Part shown: in pieces, positions 32,572 to 42,099 of the stretch
How the letters are laid out: each line of letters begins with the position of its first letter
Numbering within the stretch: position 1 is the first letter of the stretch
DNA from: Chitinophaga sp. Ak27
GTDB taxonomy: Bacteria; Bacteroidota; Bacteroidia; Chitinophagales; Chitinophagaceae
Length of the DNA: 64,000 bases
Assembly: GCF_012726295.1 (NCBI RefSeq)
Contig: NZ_JABAOB010000005.1
Span: 186,001-250,000 of the forward strand
Reading direction: 5' to 3'
Notes under the pieces: generated by a model
What the model was told of the DNA's origin: nothing
Seen by the model: the letters and a program-made list of their open reading frames with translations, nothing else
The model's database searches: none
Program-made: the position numbers and the translations under genes

Positions 32572-35190
32572 ATGACAGCATCTGAAATAAGACAGCAATT
32601 CCTGGACTTTTTTGCCTCCAAAGGACACCAGATAGTGCCCTCAGCACCGATCGTTATTAAAAACGACCCCACGCTGATGTTCACCAATGCGGGTATGAAC
32701 CAGTTTAAGGATTATTTCCTTGGAAACCGGGTGCCTCCCCACAAAAGAGTGGTCGATACACAAAAGTGTCTGCGGGTAAGCGGCAAGCACAACGACCTGG
32801 AAGAAGTAGGTATTGATACTTACCACCATACCATGTTTGAAATGCTTGGCAACTGGAGCTTTGGCGACTATTTTAAGAAGGAAGCCATTGCCTGGAGCTG
32901 GGAATTACTGACAGAAGTATATAAAATCCCGAAAAACAAACTCTATGTAACTGTTTTTCAGGGAGATGCAAACGAAAATCTGCCAAAAGACGAGGAAGCG
33001 TATAATTTCTGGAAAGAGCATATCGCAGAAGACCGTATTCTGCTGGGTAACAAAAAGGATAACTTCTGGGAAATGGGAGATACCGGTCCTTGCGGCCCTT
33101 GTTCCGAAATTCACGTAGACTGCCGCCCCGATGAAGAAAGAAAAAAAGTAGATGGTAAAACGCTCGTGAATGCGGATCACCCACAGGTGATTGAAATATG
33201 GAACAACGTATTCATGCAGTTCAACCGCCTGAAAGATAAGTCCCTCGAATCACTGCCGGCACAACATGTGGATACCGGTATGGGCCTCGAACGTTTAGTA
33301 AGAGTATTACAGGGCAAAACATCCAACTATGACACCGACCTGTTTATGGGCACTATCCATACTACGGAAGGACTCAGTGGTAAAAAATATACAGGCACCG
33401 ACGATAAAAAGGATGTGGCTTTCCGCGTAATAGCTGACCATATCCGTGCTATCTCCTTTACGATAGCAGACGGACAACTACCGTCCAATACCGGCGCAGG
33501 CTATGTTATTCGCCGTATCCTGCGCAGAGCTGTACGTTATTACTATTCCTTCCTGGATGTAAAAAAACCACTGCTGCATGATCTGGTACCTGTATTAGCT
33601 GCACAGTTTTCACATGTGTTCCCTGAATTACAGCAACAGGTAGACTTTGTGAAGAAAGTAGTATTTGAAGAAGAAAATAACTTCCTGCGTACCCTAGAAA
33701 GCGGTATACGCCGGATTGAAGACTTCCTTCAACACGCCACAGTTAAGGCTGTAGATGGTAAAACTGCCTTTGAATTATACGACACCTACGGTTTCCCTTA
33801 TGACCTGACCAGCCTTATCGCTGCAGAAAAAGGTTTCTCCGTAGATGAAAAAGGATTTGAAGCGGCCATGAAAGAACAGAAAGACCGCTCCCGTGCTGCT
33901 ACCGAATTAGATATGGGCGACTGGGTTATCCTGGACGAAACTCCCAACTCTGTTTTTGTAGGCTACGAACAACTGGAAAGCAATACCAAACTGCTGAAAT
34001 ACCGTACCGTAAAAGCAAAAGGTAAAGAGCAGTTCCAGCTGGTGCTGGGTCAAACACCATTCTACGCTGAAAGCGGCGGACAGGTAGGTGACACCGGTGT
34101 GCTACATTTTGGGGACGAAATAGTGCACGTAACCGATACCAAAAAGGAAAATAACCTGACAATACACTTTGCAGATAAACTGCCTGCGGAACCAGCTGCA
34201 GCCGTAAAAGCAGTGGTAGCAAAGGATAAACGCCACAATACCGAGCGTCATCACTCCGCTACGCACTTGCTGCATGCCGCTCTACGTAAAGTGCTGGGTA
34301 CACATGTTGCCCAGAAAGGATCCCTGGTAAATGCAGACGCATTGCGCTTCGACTTCTCCCACTTCGCCAAAGTAACGGACGAAGAACTGGCACAGATAGA
34401 AGCGATTGTGAATGAAAAAATCCGCGAAAACATCCCGGTAGTGATCCGCGAGCTGCCTAAGGAAGAAGCGCTAAAGCTTGGCGCCATGGCCTTGTTTGGC
34501 GAAAAATATGGTGATGTGGTACGCGTAGTAATTATAGATCCTGCCTATAGTGTAGAATTGTGCGGTGGCACCCACATCAGCTCAACCGGCGAACTGGGCC
34601 AGTTTAAATTTGTATCGGAAGCTGCAGTAGCCGCAGGCGTTCGTCGCGTAGAAGCGGTTACGGGCGCTAAAGCAGAGGCTTTTGTGAACGAACAACTGCA
34701 GCAGTTGAAAGAAATTAAAGCCGCGCTGAAAAACCCGAAGGAAATTGTAAAGTCCGTAGAAACCCTGTTGCAAGACAAAGCTGTGCTGGAAAAGCAGCTG
34801 GAAGCCATGGAACAGGAGAAAGTACGCGCCCTGGCAGCCAGCCTGCGTAACCAGGCGGAACAAATCAATGGCGTTAATTTCCTTGGTCAGGTGGTGAATG
34901 TCAGCAATGCAGAAGGATTAAAGCAATTGTCCTTCCAGCTGAAAAATGAAATCCCTGATCATGTACTGCTATTTGTTGCCAACATTGGTGGTAAAGCCAG
35001 TATCGCGCTTTCCATCGATGAAAAACTGGTAGCTGCCAAAGGATGGGAAGCACCTAAAATCATCAAAGAACAGATAGCTCCCCTGATTAAAGGTGGCGGC
35101 GGAGGCCAAAAAACCTTCGCTACAGCCGGCGGACAAGAAACCGATAAGCTGGACCAGGTGATATCAGCAGTGAAGAAAGCGATTTCTTAA
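32572..35190 (+). CDS. alaS: alanyl-tRNA synthetase
   Basis: 872 residues, the normal AlaRS length. The class II catalytic core shows FTNAGMNQFKDYFLG, FEMLGNWSFGDYFKKEAI and DTGPCGPCSEIHVD; the editing domain has HHSATHLLHAALRKVLGTHV and CGGTHISSTGELGQF, the zinc-binding motifs that clear mischarged Ser and Gly. A C-terminal DHHA1-like part ends GGGGGQKTFATAGGQETDKL. Charges tRNA-Ala with alanine. Single gene with two candidate promoters and a possibly regulatory leader; hairpin repeat C lies 10 bp past the stop. Confidence 0.98.
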   Translation: MTASEIRQQFLDFFASKGHQIVPSAPIVIKNDPTLMFTNAGMNQFKDYFLGNRVPPHKRVVDTQKCLRVSGKHNDLEEVGIDTYHHTMFEMLGNWSFGDYFKKEAIAWSWELLTEVYKIPKNKLYVTVFQGDANENLPKDEEAYNFWKEHIAEDRILLGNKKDNFWEMGDTGPCGPCSEIHVDCRPDEERKKVDGKTLVNADHPQVIEIWNNVFMQFNRLKDKSLESLPAQHVDTGMGLERLVRVLQGKTSNYDTDLFMGTIHTTEGLSGKKYTGTDDKKDVAFRVIADHIRAISFTIADGQLPSNTGAGYVIRRILRRAVRYYYSFLDVKKPLLHDLVPVLAAQFSHVFPELQQQVDFVKKVVFEEENNFLRTLESGIRRIEDFLQHATVKAVDGKTAFELYDTYGFPYDLTSLIAAEKGFSVDEKGFEAAMKEQKDRSRAATELDMGDWVILDETPNSVFVGYEQLESNTKLLKYRTVKAKGKEQFQLVLGQTPFYAESGGQVGDTGVLHFGDEIVHVTDTKKENNLTIHFADKLPAEPAAAVKAVVAKDKRHNTERHHSATHLLHAALRKVLGTHVAQKGSLVNADALRFDFSHFAKVTDEELAQIEAIVNEKIRENIPVVIRELPKEEALKLGAMALFGEKYGDVVRVVIIDPAYSVELCGGTHISSTGELGQFKFVSEAAVAAGVRRVEAVTGAKAEAFVNEQLQQLKEIKAALKNPKEIVKSVETLLQDKAVLEKQLEAMEQEKVRALAASLRNQAEQINGVNFLGQVVNVSNAEGLKQLSFQLKNEIPDHVLLFVANIGGKASIALSIDEKLVAAKGWEAPKIIKEQIAPLIKGGGGGQKTFATAGGQETDKLDQVISAVKKAIS

Positions 35191-35199
35191 AGCGAAAAA

Positions 35200-35302
35200 C
35201 TGAAAGTATAAAGCGAAAAGCTATTGTGGAGAATGACCAAAGCGAGTTTTAAATATCCGCTAAGATTATTCTCCACAATAGCTTTTCGCTTTATACTTTC
35301 AG
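35200..35302. repeat. long hairpin repeat, copy C (35-bp perfect arms)
   Basis: Arms 35200-35234 and 35268-35302 are perfectly complementary over 35 bp with a 33-nt loop. The arm core TATAAAGCGAAAAGCTATTG is a shorter version of copies A and B. The loop contains AAATATCCGCTAA. It lies between alaS and the PDZ gene, both rightward, so it could terminate alaS. Confidence 0.85.
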
Positions 35303-35344
35303 CCTTCTGCTCCATTTTAACTTTTTCTTTCCTTCCTCACCCTT

Positions 35345-35352
35345 TAAATTTG
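35345..35352 (+). promoter_or_regulatory. -7 promoter box of the PDZ gene
   Basis: TAAATTTG is a perfect TAnnTTTG match, 43 bases before the ATG at 35396 and after hairpin repeat C. Confidence 0.45.
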
Positions 35353-35395
35353 TTGCATTAGTTTAAATTTAGTCAACAAAAAACGTTTAAATACC

Positions 35396-36418
35396 ATGAC
35401 CAGGTTACTGCAAATCCTCACATTGGCAGGCTTTTCCTGCTTCACCATGAGCGCGGTATCTGCGCAATCCCAGACGCCTTCCAAAGACCAGATGGGCGAG
35501 TTTGATGAAATTGTCATCAAACACAAAAGTGACAAAGATGGAAAGGTAACAGTAGAAATCAAAAAAGGCGACATCCTGGTAAACGGGGAAAAGATTGATC
35601 AATACAACGATCCTAACCTATCTGTTTTCCGCAGGAAAATTACCCCGCGCAACGGCAATACATTAAGCTTCGACAGCGACAACCCACGCGATAACTTCAG
35701 CCTGTTTAACGATGATAACAGTGGCGGCGATGAAATGCCATTGCCTGTCAATAAAGCCATGCTGGGAGTGATTACGGAGAAAAAAGCGGCTACCGGTGTT
35801 ACCGTAAAATCTGTTGCCAAAGGGACTCCTGCCGACAAATCCGGCATTAAACCCGGGGATATTATCACCGCAGTAGGTCCCGATAAAATAAACGAACCAG
35901 CCGAATTGTATGAAGCCATCGGTAAGCATGCACCATCAGATGAAATAACCATCACGTATATACGTGATGGAAAGCCGAAAAGCGTTATTGTAAAGCTGGA
36001 AGCCAGGAAAGACCTGGGCACCGGTGAGGGTTGGAACAATCTCCCTCCAAGAAATATGCCCCGCAGCTTTAGCTTCCCGTCTCCATATCCACGCGGAGGC
36101 CAGCCATTTGGCTATGGCTGGCATCACCAGGCAGAAGAAGGGGAAAAGCTGGGATTGCAGGTACAGGATACCGAAAACGATGAAGGCGCGGTGGTAATAG
36201 ATATTGCACCAGGATCGGCAGCTGCCAAGGCAGGGTTTCAGAAAAACGACATCGTAACAGAACTGGCCGGCACACCTGTAAAAAATGTAGCCGATCTTTC
36301 CGCAACTTACCGCGACAACCTGGAAAAGGGCCAGTTTACCGCCACTGTAAAGAGAAATAACAGCGCTACTTCCTTAACCGTTAAAGTACCGAAGAAACTG
36401 AACAAGGCTGACTTATAG
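35396..36418 (+). CDS. exported protein with two PDZ domains
   Basis: 340 residues. Signal peptide MTRLLQILTLAGFSCFTMSA ending VSAQ. PDZ 1 (about residues 115-205) contains AMLGVITEKKAATGVTVKSV and GTPADKSGIKPGDIITAVGP; PDZ 2 (about 245-340) contains GAVVIDIAPGSAAAKAGFQK and NDIVTELAGTPVKNVADLSA. There is no protease domain such as the trypsin fold of DegP, so it is a stand-alone periplasmic scaffold or adaptor. Its stop is immediately adjacent to the convergent aldehyde dehydrogenase stop (zero bases between). Confidence 0.88.
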   Translation: MTRLLQILTLAGFSCFTMSAVSAQSQTPSKDQMGEFDEIVIKHKSDKDGKVTVEIKKGDILVNGEKIDQYNDPNLSVFRRKITPRNGNTLSFDSDNPRDNFSLFNDDNSGGDEMPLPVNKAMLGVITEKKAATGVTVKSVAKGTPADKSGIKPGDIITAVGPDKINEPAELYEAIGKHAPSDEITITYIRDGKPKSVIVKLEARKDLGTGEGWNNLPPRNMPRSFSFPSPYPRGGQPFGYGWHHQAEEGEKLGLQVQDTENDEGAVVIDIAPGSAAAKAGFQKNDIVTELAGTPVKNVADLSATYRDNLEKGQFTATVKRNNSATSLTVKVPKKLNKADL

Positions 36419-37801
36419 CTATTTCATCACCATCTTCATTAATTTCAGTTTATTTTTAAACGGTGGGTATTTCATGGGCACATCCAGCCAGGTACCGGTT
36501 TTCAACATTCCTTTCTGATGGGTAAAGGTATCGAAGCTGTATTTACCATGGTAACGGCCCATACCACTATAACCGGCACCCCCAAAAGGCAGTTCAGGGT
36601 TAGTGAGATGTACCAGGGCATTGTTAACACAGCCACCGCCAAAGCGCACCTGCTCTATCAGCATCCTTTCTGTTTTTTTACTCTTCGTAAAAACATAGAG
36701 GGCCAGCGGATAGGGCAGTTGTTTTATAGCCTGTATAGCCTGTAACAGGTCAGTATAAGTGAGTATGGGCAATACCGGGCCAAATATTTCCTCCTGCATC
36801 ACCGGATCCGACCATTCCACATCTTCCAGCAGGGTAGGAGCGATATACAGGTTATCCCGGTCTTTTTGCCCGCCATGTACAATATGGCCTTCTTCCAGGT
36901 AGGCAGCTACTGTATCAAATCGCCGCGTATTGATCATCCGGGCATAGTCGCCACTGCTGGCAGGATTATCTCCAAAAAATTCTACAATGGCTGCTTTCAT
37001 GGCCGCTACCAGCTCCTCTTTTACCCGCTGATGTACCAATAAGTAATCGGGCGCCACACAGGTTTGGCCGGCATTCCAGAACTTACCCCAAACAATACGT
37101 TTAGCCGCTACCGTTATATTCACTTTTTCATCCACCACGCAGGGCGATTTCCCCCCCAGCTCCAGGGTAACGGGCGTCAGATGTGGTACCGCCATTTCCA
37201 TAATTTTTTTTCCTACCGGTATACTACCCGTAAAGAATACGTGGTCAAAACGGCAACTCATCAACATAGGAATCACTTCCTGGCCATCGCCTTCCACCAC
37301 GGTCACATACGCGGGTTCAAAAGTATCTGCAATCAGTTCTTTCACCACCTGGGCCGTATGTGGCGCCATTTCAGACGGTTTGATGATGGCACAGTTACCG
37401 CCCGCAATAGCTCCCAGCAAAGGGCTGATCAGCAGCATAAACGGATAATTCCAGGGGCCTATTATCAGGGTGAGCCCTAATGGCTGCTTATACACCCGGC
37501 TGCTGCTGGGATAGGTGACGAAGGGGGATGTCACTACTTCCGGTTCCATCCATAGTTTCAGCCCCTCAAGTATATAATTGATTTCTTCATATAAAAAACC
37601 TATTTCACTCCCGTAAGATTCAACAGGATGTTTATGCAAATCGGCCTTCAGGGCTGCCGTAATTTTATCCTCAAACTTTTGGATACCCTTTTTCAGTCGC
37701 TTCAGCTGCGCTCTGCGAAAGGCATAAGGCAGGGTAACACCCGTATCGAAATAAACCTGTTGTGCCTGATAAAGCTGGGTAATCTGGGCCTTGCTGATCA
37801 T
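36419..37801 (-). CDS. NAD(P)-dependent aldehyde dehydrogenase (fatty aldehyde type)
   Basis: 460 residues from ATG 37801 (MISKAQITQLYQAQQVYFDT); the ATG at 37834 adds an unlikely 11 residues. Class 3-like ALDH features: LIIGPWNYPFMLLISPLLGA for cofactor binding, ELGGKSPCVVDEKVN with the general-base Glu, and WNAGQTCVAPDYLLVHQRVK with the nucleophilic cysteine. The short length and C-terminal GMGRYHGKYSFDTFTHQKGM fit the class 3 group acting on long-chain or aromatic aldehydes; substrate is inference. No operon partners. Confidence 0.93.
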   Translation of the reverse strand: MISKAQITQLYQAQQVYFDTGVTLPYAFRRAQLKRLKKGIQKFEDKITAALKADLHKHPVESYGSEIGFLYEEINYILEGLKLWMEPEVVTSPFVTYPSSSRVYKQPLGLTLIIGPWNYPFMLLISPLLGAIAGGNCAIIKPSEMAPHTAQVVKELIADTFEPAYVTVVEGDGQEVIPMLMSCRFDHVFFTGSIPVGKKIMEMAVPHLTPVTLELGGKSPCVVDEKVNITVAAKRIVWGKFWNAGQTCVAPDYLLVHQRVKEELVAAMKAAIVEFFGDNPASSGDYARMINTRRFDTVAAYLEEGHIVHGGQKDRDNLYIAPTLLEDVEWSDPVMQEEIFGPVLPILTYTDLLQAIQAIKQLPYPLALYVFTKSKKTERMLIEQVRFGGGCVNNALVHLTNPELPFGGAGYSGMGRYHGKYSFDTFTHQKGMLKTGTWLDVPMKYPPFKNKLKLMKMVMK

Positions 37802-37884
37802 AGGGAATTTTTTTATAGATGATGTGTATCTCAATTTAGGGATTTATTGGCACCAAATAGCCTGAAATCACGGTATTATTTGAA

Positions 37885-37892
37885 TATATTTG
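37885..37892 (+). promoter_or_regulatory. -7 promoter box of gatB
   Basis: TATATTTG matches TAnnTTTG exactly and lies 18 bases before ATG 37911. It overlaps the alternative GTG start at 37890, which supports the ATG. Confidence 0.5.
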
Positions 37893-37910
37893 TGGCAATC
37901 AGTACGGAAT

Positions 37911-39359
37911 ATGAGCGATATATACAGCAAATATGAAACAGTGATCGGGCTGGAAGTGCACGCCCAGCTGCTTACCGACAGTAAATTGTTTTGTAGCGAC
38001 AGCGCGGCCTTTGGCGGCGCTCCTAATACCCATATCAGTCCTATTACCATGGCACACCCGGGCACCCTGCCCCGGATGAACCGTAAAGCGGCTGAATATG
38101 CCATTAAACTGGGCCTGGCCTGCCATTGCGAAATTGAAAAAGAGAATTATTTCGCCCGGAAGAATTACTTCTACCCGGATCTACCCAAAGGCTACCAGGT
38201 ATCACAGCATACGGCCCCCATCTGTAAAGGAGGCTATATCAGCATTGTAACCGATGCCGGCAGCCGGAATATACAGCTGAATCGCATTCACCTGGAAGAA
38301 GATGCCGGTAAACTACTGCATGACCAGGACCCTGACTACAGCTATGTAGACTTGAACCGTGCGGGCGTTCCCCTGGTAGAAATTGTTACCGAACCAGACA
38401 TCCATAGCAGCGACGAAGCCTATGCCTACCTCACCGAAATGCGCCGCCTGGTACGTTATCTGGGCGTTTGTGATGGTAATATGGAAGAAGGCAGCATGCG
38501 CTGTGATGCCAACATCTCCGTACGTTTAAAAGGAGCTACTACCCTGGGAACCAAGGTAGAAGTAAAAAATATGAACTCTATCCGCAACGTAAAAAGGGCG
38601 ATAGACAACGAGGTAAAAAGACAGATAGACCTGATTGAAGCCGGTGGCACCCTGGTACAGGAAACCCGTAGCTTCGACGCATCTAACGGCAGCTCTTTTT
38701 CGCTCCGCTCCAAAGAAGAAGCCAATGATTACCGCTATTTCCCGGAACCCGACCTGGCGCCATTTAAACTAACAGACGAATTTATTGACAGCATAAAGGC
38801 CACGCTGCCTGCCCTGCCGGAAGAACTGATCCGCAAATACACCACCGAATTTGGCCTGCCCGAATATGACGCCCGTGTAATTTGCGACGATAAATCTACC
38901 GCCGACTACTACGAAAGCCTTATTGCCGTTACTTCCCAATATAAAGCAGCTGCCAACTGGATGCTTGGCCCCGTAAAGTCCTGGCTCAATGAAAATGCCG
39001 TGGAAATAGGCGGATTCCCGGTAACACCTGCTGCACTGGCATCGCTCATTAGTCTTACCGACGCAGGCAAGGTGAGCTTCTCCATTGCTTCCTCCAGGAT
39101 ATTACCGGAAATGATACAGGCACCGGCCGACCCGCTGGAAATAGCCACCAGGTTGAATTTACTGCAAGATAATAATGCCGATAATATCTCTCCCATTATT
39201 GACGAAGTACTGGCGAAATACCCCGACAAGGTAGCCGCCTTTAAAGCAGGAAAAAAAGGATTAATGTCGCTGTTTGTAGGAGAAGTAATGAAACTATCCA
39301 AAGGCAAGGCAGATCCCCGCTTAACCAACGAATTACTGGCAGAAAAACTAAAAGGATAA
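37911..39359 (+). CDS. gatB: Asp-tRNA(Asn)/Glu-tRNA(Gln) amidotransferase subunit B
   Basis: 482 residues from ATG 37911 (MSDIYSKYETVIGLEVHAQL). Core motifs: HPGTLPRMNRKAAEYAIKLG, NYFYPDLPKGYQVSQHTAPI, and YSYVDLNRAGVPLVEIVTEP, then the kinase-like EEGSMRCDANISVRL region. The C-terminal YqeY-like tail domain is present (ISPIIDEVLAKYPDKVAAFK). GatB activates the misacylated tRNA and works with GatA and GatC, which are elsewhere. Full length, single gene. Confidence 0.98.
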   Translation: MSDIYSKYETVIGLEVHAQLLTDSKLFCSDSAAFGGAPNTHISPITMAHPGTLPRMNRKAAEYAIKLGLACHCEIEKENYFARKNYFYPDLPKGYQVSQHTAPICKGGYISIVTDAGSRNIQLNRIHLEEDAGKLLHDQDPDYSYVDLNRAGVPLVEIVTEPDIHSSDEAYAYLTEMRRLVRYLGVCDGNMEEGSMRCDANISVRLKGATTLGTKVEVKNMNSIRNVKRAIDNEVKRQIDLIEAGGTLVQETRSFDASNGSSFSLRSKEEANDYRYFPEPDLAPFKLTDEFIDSIKATLPALPEELIRKYTTEFGLPEYDARVICDDKSTADYYESLIAVTSQYKAAANWMLGPVKSWLNENAVEIGGFPVTPAALASLISLTDAGKVSFSIASSRILPEMIQAPADPLEIATRLNLLQDNNADNISPIIDEVLAKYPDKVAAFKAGKKGLMSLFVGEVMKLSKGKADPRLTNELLAEKLKG

Positions 39360-39380
39360 TTTATCCTATCTTGAGGAATG

Positions 39381-39388
39381 TAGGTTTG
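39381..39388 (+). promoter_or_regulatory. -7 promoter box of the TlpA-like gene
   Basis: TAGGTTTG is a perfect TAnnTTTG match, 23 bases before the ATG at 39412. Confidence 0.45.
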
Positions 39389-39411
39389 ATGAATGTTCAA
39401 AAAACAATAGC

Positions 39412-40566
39412 ATGAAAAAATACTTATTATGGATTTCCGCAGGTGTTTTCCTTGCAGGATGTGCCCAACAAACTGAAAAAGGTGAATTTAAAATAGACGG
39501 ACATCTTAATAACCTTCCGTTAGGACCAGTGGTATTGGAAGAACTGACCCTGGACAACGTGAAAGTAGTGGATTCCACCAGCGTAAAAGATGCCAGCGGT
39601 AAATTTACGCTGAAAGGCATGGTGGCTGAACAGGGATTATACCGCATTCGCTTCGACAACGGCAAATTTTTATTGCTGGCACTGGATGCCGGCGATATGA
39701 AGATAGATGGAGATGCAGATAAACTGGATGATGTAAAAATCAGTGGCTCTGAAGCAACATCCGAACTACAGAGCTTTATGACTACCATCAGCAAAGAATC
39801 TATCGGGCTTACCGAAGAAATGCGTAAACTGGATAGTCTCCATGGAAGCGTTCCAGACAGCGTTTTCCAGCCACAAGTGACAGCTATGCAGAAGAAACAG
39901 AAAGACTTTGAAGAAGGTTTCTTCCTGATGGCCGACAAAACTAAAAACCCCGCTAACGCCGTATTTGCAATCAGCCAGGTAAGAAGCGGAGAAGAAATTA
40001 TTGCACACAAACAAGTGCTCACCAATCTCACAAAACGCTTTCCTAAAAATACGCTGGTAAAAAGTATGACTGATAAAATTGCGGAACTGGAAAAATCCCA
40101 GGGAAGCGGCGGTGATGCAGCCGGTGGGGAAGAACCCAGCAGCGCGGTAAAAGTTGGCCAGGTAGCGCCTGATTTTTCATTACCCGATCCCTCCGGCAAA
40201 ATGATCAGCCTGAGTTCATTCCGTGGTAAATATGTACTCGTTGATTTCTGGGCCAGCTGGTGTGGTCCCTGCCGCCAGGAAAACCCGAACGTGGTAAAAG
40301 CGTATCAACAATTCAAAGGAAAGAATTTCACGATCCTGGGCGTTTCATTGGATAAAACCAAAGACAAATGGCAACAGGCTATTAAAGACGATGGCCTGGC
40401 CTGGAACCATGTAAGTGATCTTAAATTCTGGGATTCAGCAGTAGTGCCTTTATATGGTATCAACGCTATCCCTACCAATTTCTTACTGGATCCACAGGGA
40501 AAAATCATCGCAGCTAATCTGCGGGGCCCCGCACTGGAAGCCAAACTCCGGGAAGTACTGAAATAA
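39412..40566 (+). CDS. DUF4369/TlpA-family thiol-disulfide lipoprotein
   Basis: 384 residues. Lipoprotein signal MKKYLLWISAGVFLAGCAQQ with lipobox cysteine 17. An N-terminal DUF4369-like beta domain (about residues 25-115, FKIDGHLNNLPLGPVVLEEL), a helical linker, and a C-terminal thioredoxin domain: VGQVAPDFSLPDPSGKMISL, DFWASWCGPCRQENPNVVKA with the redox CGPC, and INAIPTNFLLDPQGKIIA with the cis-proline. It is anchored in the membrane and reduces or isomerises periplasmic disulfides. Frequent in Bacteroidota. Unlike the cysteine-less protein at 30.1 kb, this one keeps its CxxC. Confidence 0.94.
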   Translation: MKKYLLWISAGVFLAGCAQQTEKGEFKIDGHLNNLPLGPVVLEELTLDNVKVVDSTSVKDASGKFTLKGMVAEQGLYRIRFDNGKFLLLALDAGDMKIDGDADKLDDVKISGSEATSELQSFMTTISKESIGLTEEMRKLDSLHGSVPDSVFQPQVTAMQKKQKDFEEGFFLMADKTKNPANAVFAISQVRSGEEIIAHKQVLTNLTKRFPKNTLVKSMTDKIAELEKSQGSGGDAAGGEEPSSAVKVGQVAPDFSLPDPSGKMISLSSFRGKYVLVDFWASWCGPCRQENPNVVKAYQQFKGKNFTILGVSLDKTKDKWQQAIKDDGLAWNHVSDLKFWDSAVVPLYGINAIPTNFLLDPQGKIIAANLRGPALEAKLREVLK

Positions 40567-40580
40567 ATAATCCGCTATAT

Positions 40581-40616
40581 AAAAAAAGCTCACCTGTGTC
40601 CAGGTGAGCTTTTTTT
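40581..40616. terminator. strong bidirectional intrinsic terminator
   Basis: AAAAAAAGCTCACCTG/CAGGTGAGCTTTTTTT (40581-40596 and 40601-40616), 16 perfect pairs with a TGTC loop, lies between the convergent TlpA and SusD genes. Confidence 0.95.
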
Positions 40617-40648
40617 ATACATATCTGCTATAAATAAAATGGCCACTC

Positions 40649-42088
40649 TTAACGTTGCGTATCCCACCAAACCCTGTCGGTAAGCAATCCTGGCTGCTGC
40701 GGCTGTTTGTTGGTCGCATTTTCAGAAGACGGGTATACAAAACGCCGGGGGATAGAAGTAAGCCCCTGGTAAGGATTCAATACTACTTTCAACTTCGGAA
40801 AATTTGTTCTCCTCCAGTCATTATACGATTCCAATGAAAGGAAATTGGACACGTACTTCTCCGTCATAATAGTTTCATATGCGGTAGCATCTGTCAATGT
40901 ACAATGGGCGGCAATATATGCACTCACCTCAGCGCTCGCAGGGTTCAATCCCAGCCTGCTCATTGCTGCGTTTACGGCCGTTATGAAGACTGGCTGTGCT
41001 GCGGCGGTTCCGCTAACCAGGTAGGTAGCTTCCGCCTGGATAAACAGTAACTCATCGTACGTACCTAAATATACAGATTGATCGGGCCGGTTAAAAAAGC
41101 TACCTACTTTAGAAACAGTATCTTTCCCATTCAACTTTCCGTTCGGACTACTACCTATTATTCTTCCTTTATACTGACCGGTTGCTGGCGCTACGGCTGC
41201 AATTACCGGCAGTCGGGGATCTGATTTAGATTTTAGCAAGTCTACAAGGGTAGATGACATATAGGTATTACCCCAGAATGTGAGAAACTGGAACCAGGGT
41301 GCGTTGTTGCCAGCAGTGCTGCTGAACTTTACACCGGGATTGGCAGTGGCATCTGTAAAGCTCTGTGCTGCAGCATCGAGGGCCAACTGCGCCTGTGTTT
41401 TGACATCCTTTCCGGGAGCATAGCATAAGCGAAGCGCATAGCGCGCTTTTAGAAAATAGGCAAATTTCACCCAGCTACCCATCTGGTCTGGCTGCGTACC
41501 ATAGAAAAGATCTTTGGCATCTGGCTGTACAATACTGTTATCCGGACCTTTCATCAGTTTTATACCATCATCCAGTAAAGTAAAAATAGACTGGTAAATG
41601 CTCTCCTGCGTATCATATTTTGGCTTGAGATTATTGAACCCCTGTAATCCGTCTGAATAAGGCACGTCATTCCACAAATCGGTAGCAATAGCCAGGTTAT
41701 AAGCAATCATTACTTTGGCTACGCCTTCATAGTGCGTGTGTCCTGCCGCGGCGGCCTGTGTTTCCAGTATTTTAAGATTTTTCAGGCAGGCAGGATACAG
41801 ATCAAATGCCCAGGTGATGTCTACATCTGTGGCCGTTACCCTATAGGAATCCCAATCCGGGGCGCCCAGGTTGTAAGCCAATTGTTGCGTCCAGAAAGCG
41901 GCAGTCCTGGCAGGATAACCACCAGCAATATTAAAGGCATCGTTCAATTGAACAGAGGTCAGCAGCAGTCTGTCATCTACTTTGGAGGCTCCGGCCGGGT
42001 CTGAGTTTACGTCCAGGAATTTCTTACACCCGGCTCCCGCTATCAGCATACATCCGGCGACAGCCGTCATTACTATTCTCTTTTTCAT
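40649..42088 (-). CDS. SusD/RagB-family outer-membrane lipoprotein (second pair)
   Basis: 479 residues. Lipoprotein signal MKKRIVMTAVAGCMLIAGAG with lipobox cysteine in GAGCKKFLDVNSDP. The body is the helical SusD-like fold of the SusD_2 type: DINP-like NSDPAGASKVDDRLLLTSVQ, YYTQQ-like FWTQQLAYNLGAPDW, the TPR-like helices, and DDWRRTNFPKL near the end. SusD lids cover the SusC pore and capture ligands. It pairs with the SusC 11 bp upstream. No hydrolase genes are adjacent, so the ligand (glycan, peptide or other) is unknown. Confidence 0.93.
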   Translation of the reverse strand: MKKRIVMTAVAGCMLIAGAGCKKFLDVNSDPAGASKVDDRLLLTSVQLNDAFNIAGGYPARTAAFWTQQLAYNLGAPDWDSYRVTATDVDITWAFDLYPACLKNLKILETQAAAAGHTHYEGVAKVMIAYNLAIATDLWNDVPYSDGLQGFNNLKPKYDTQESIYQSIFTLLDDGIKLMKGPDNSIVQPDAKDLFYGTQPDQMGSWVKFAYFLKARYALRLCYAPGKDVKTQAQLALDAAAQSFTDATANPGVKFSSTAGNNAPWFQFLTFWGNTYMSSTLVDLLKSKSDPRLPVIAAVAPATGQYKGRIIGSSPNGKLNGKDTVSKVGSFFNRPDQSVYLGTYDELLFIQAEATYLVSGTAAAQPVFITAVNAAMSRLGLNPASAEVSAYIAAHCTLTDATAYETIMTEKYVSNFLSLESYNDWRRTNFPKLKVVLNPYQGLTSIPRRFVYPSSENATNKQPQQPGLLTDRVWWDTQR

Positions 42089-42099
42089 CGTTACCAGGT

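Noticed and set aside
37890..37910. GTG start adding seven residues to GatB
   Set aside because: The codon lies inside the TATATTTG promoter box, so it would not be in the transcript; the ATG at 37911 gives the family start.
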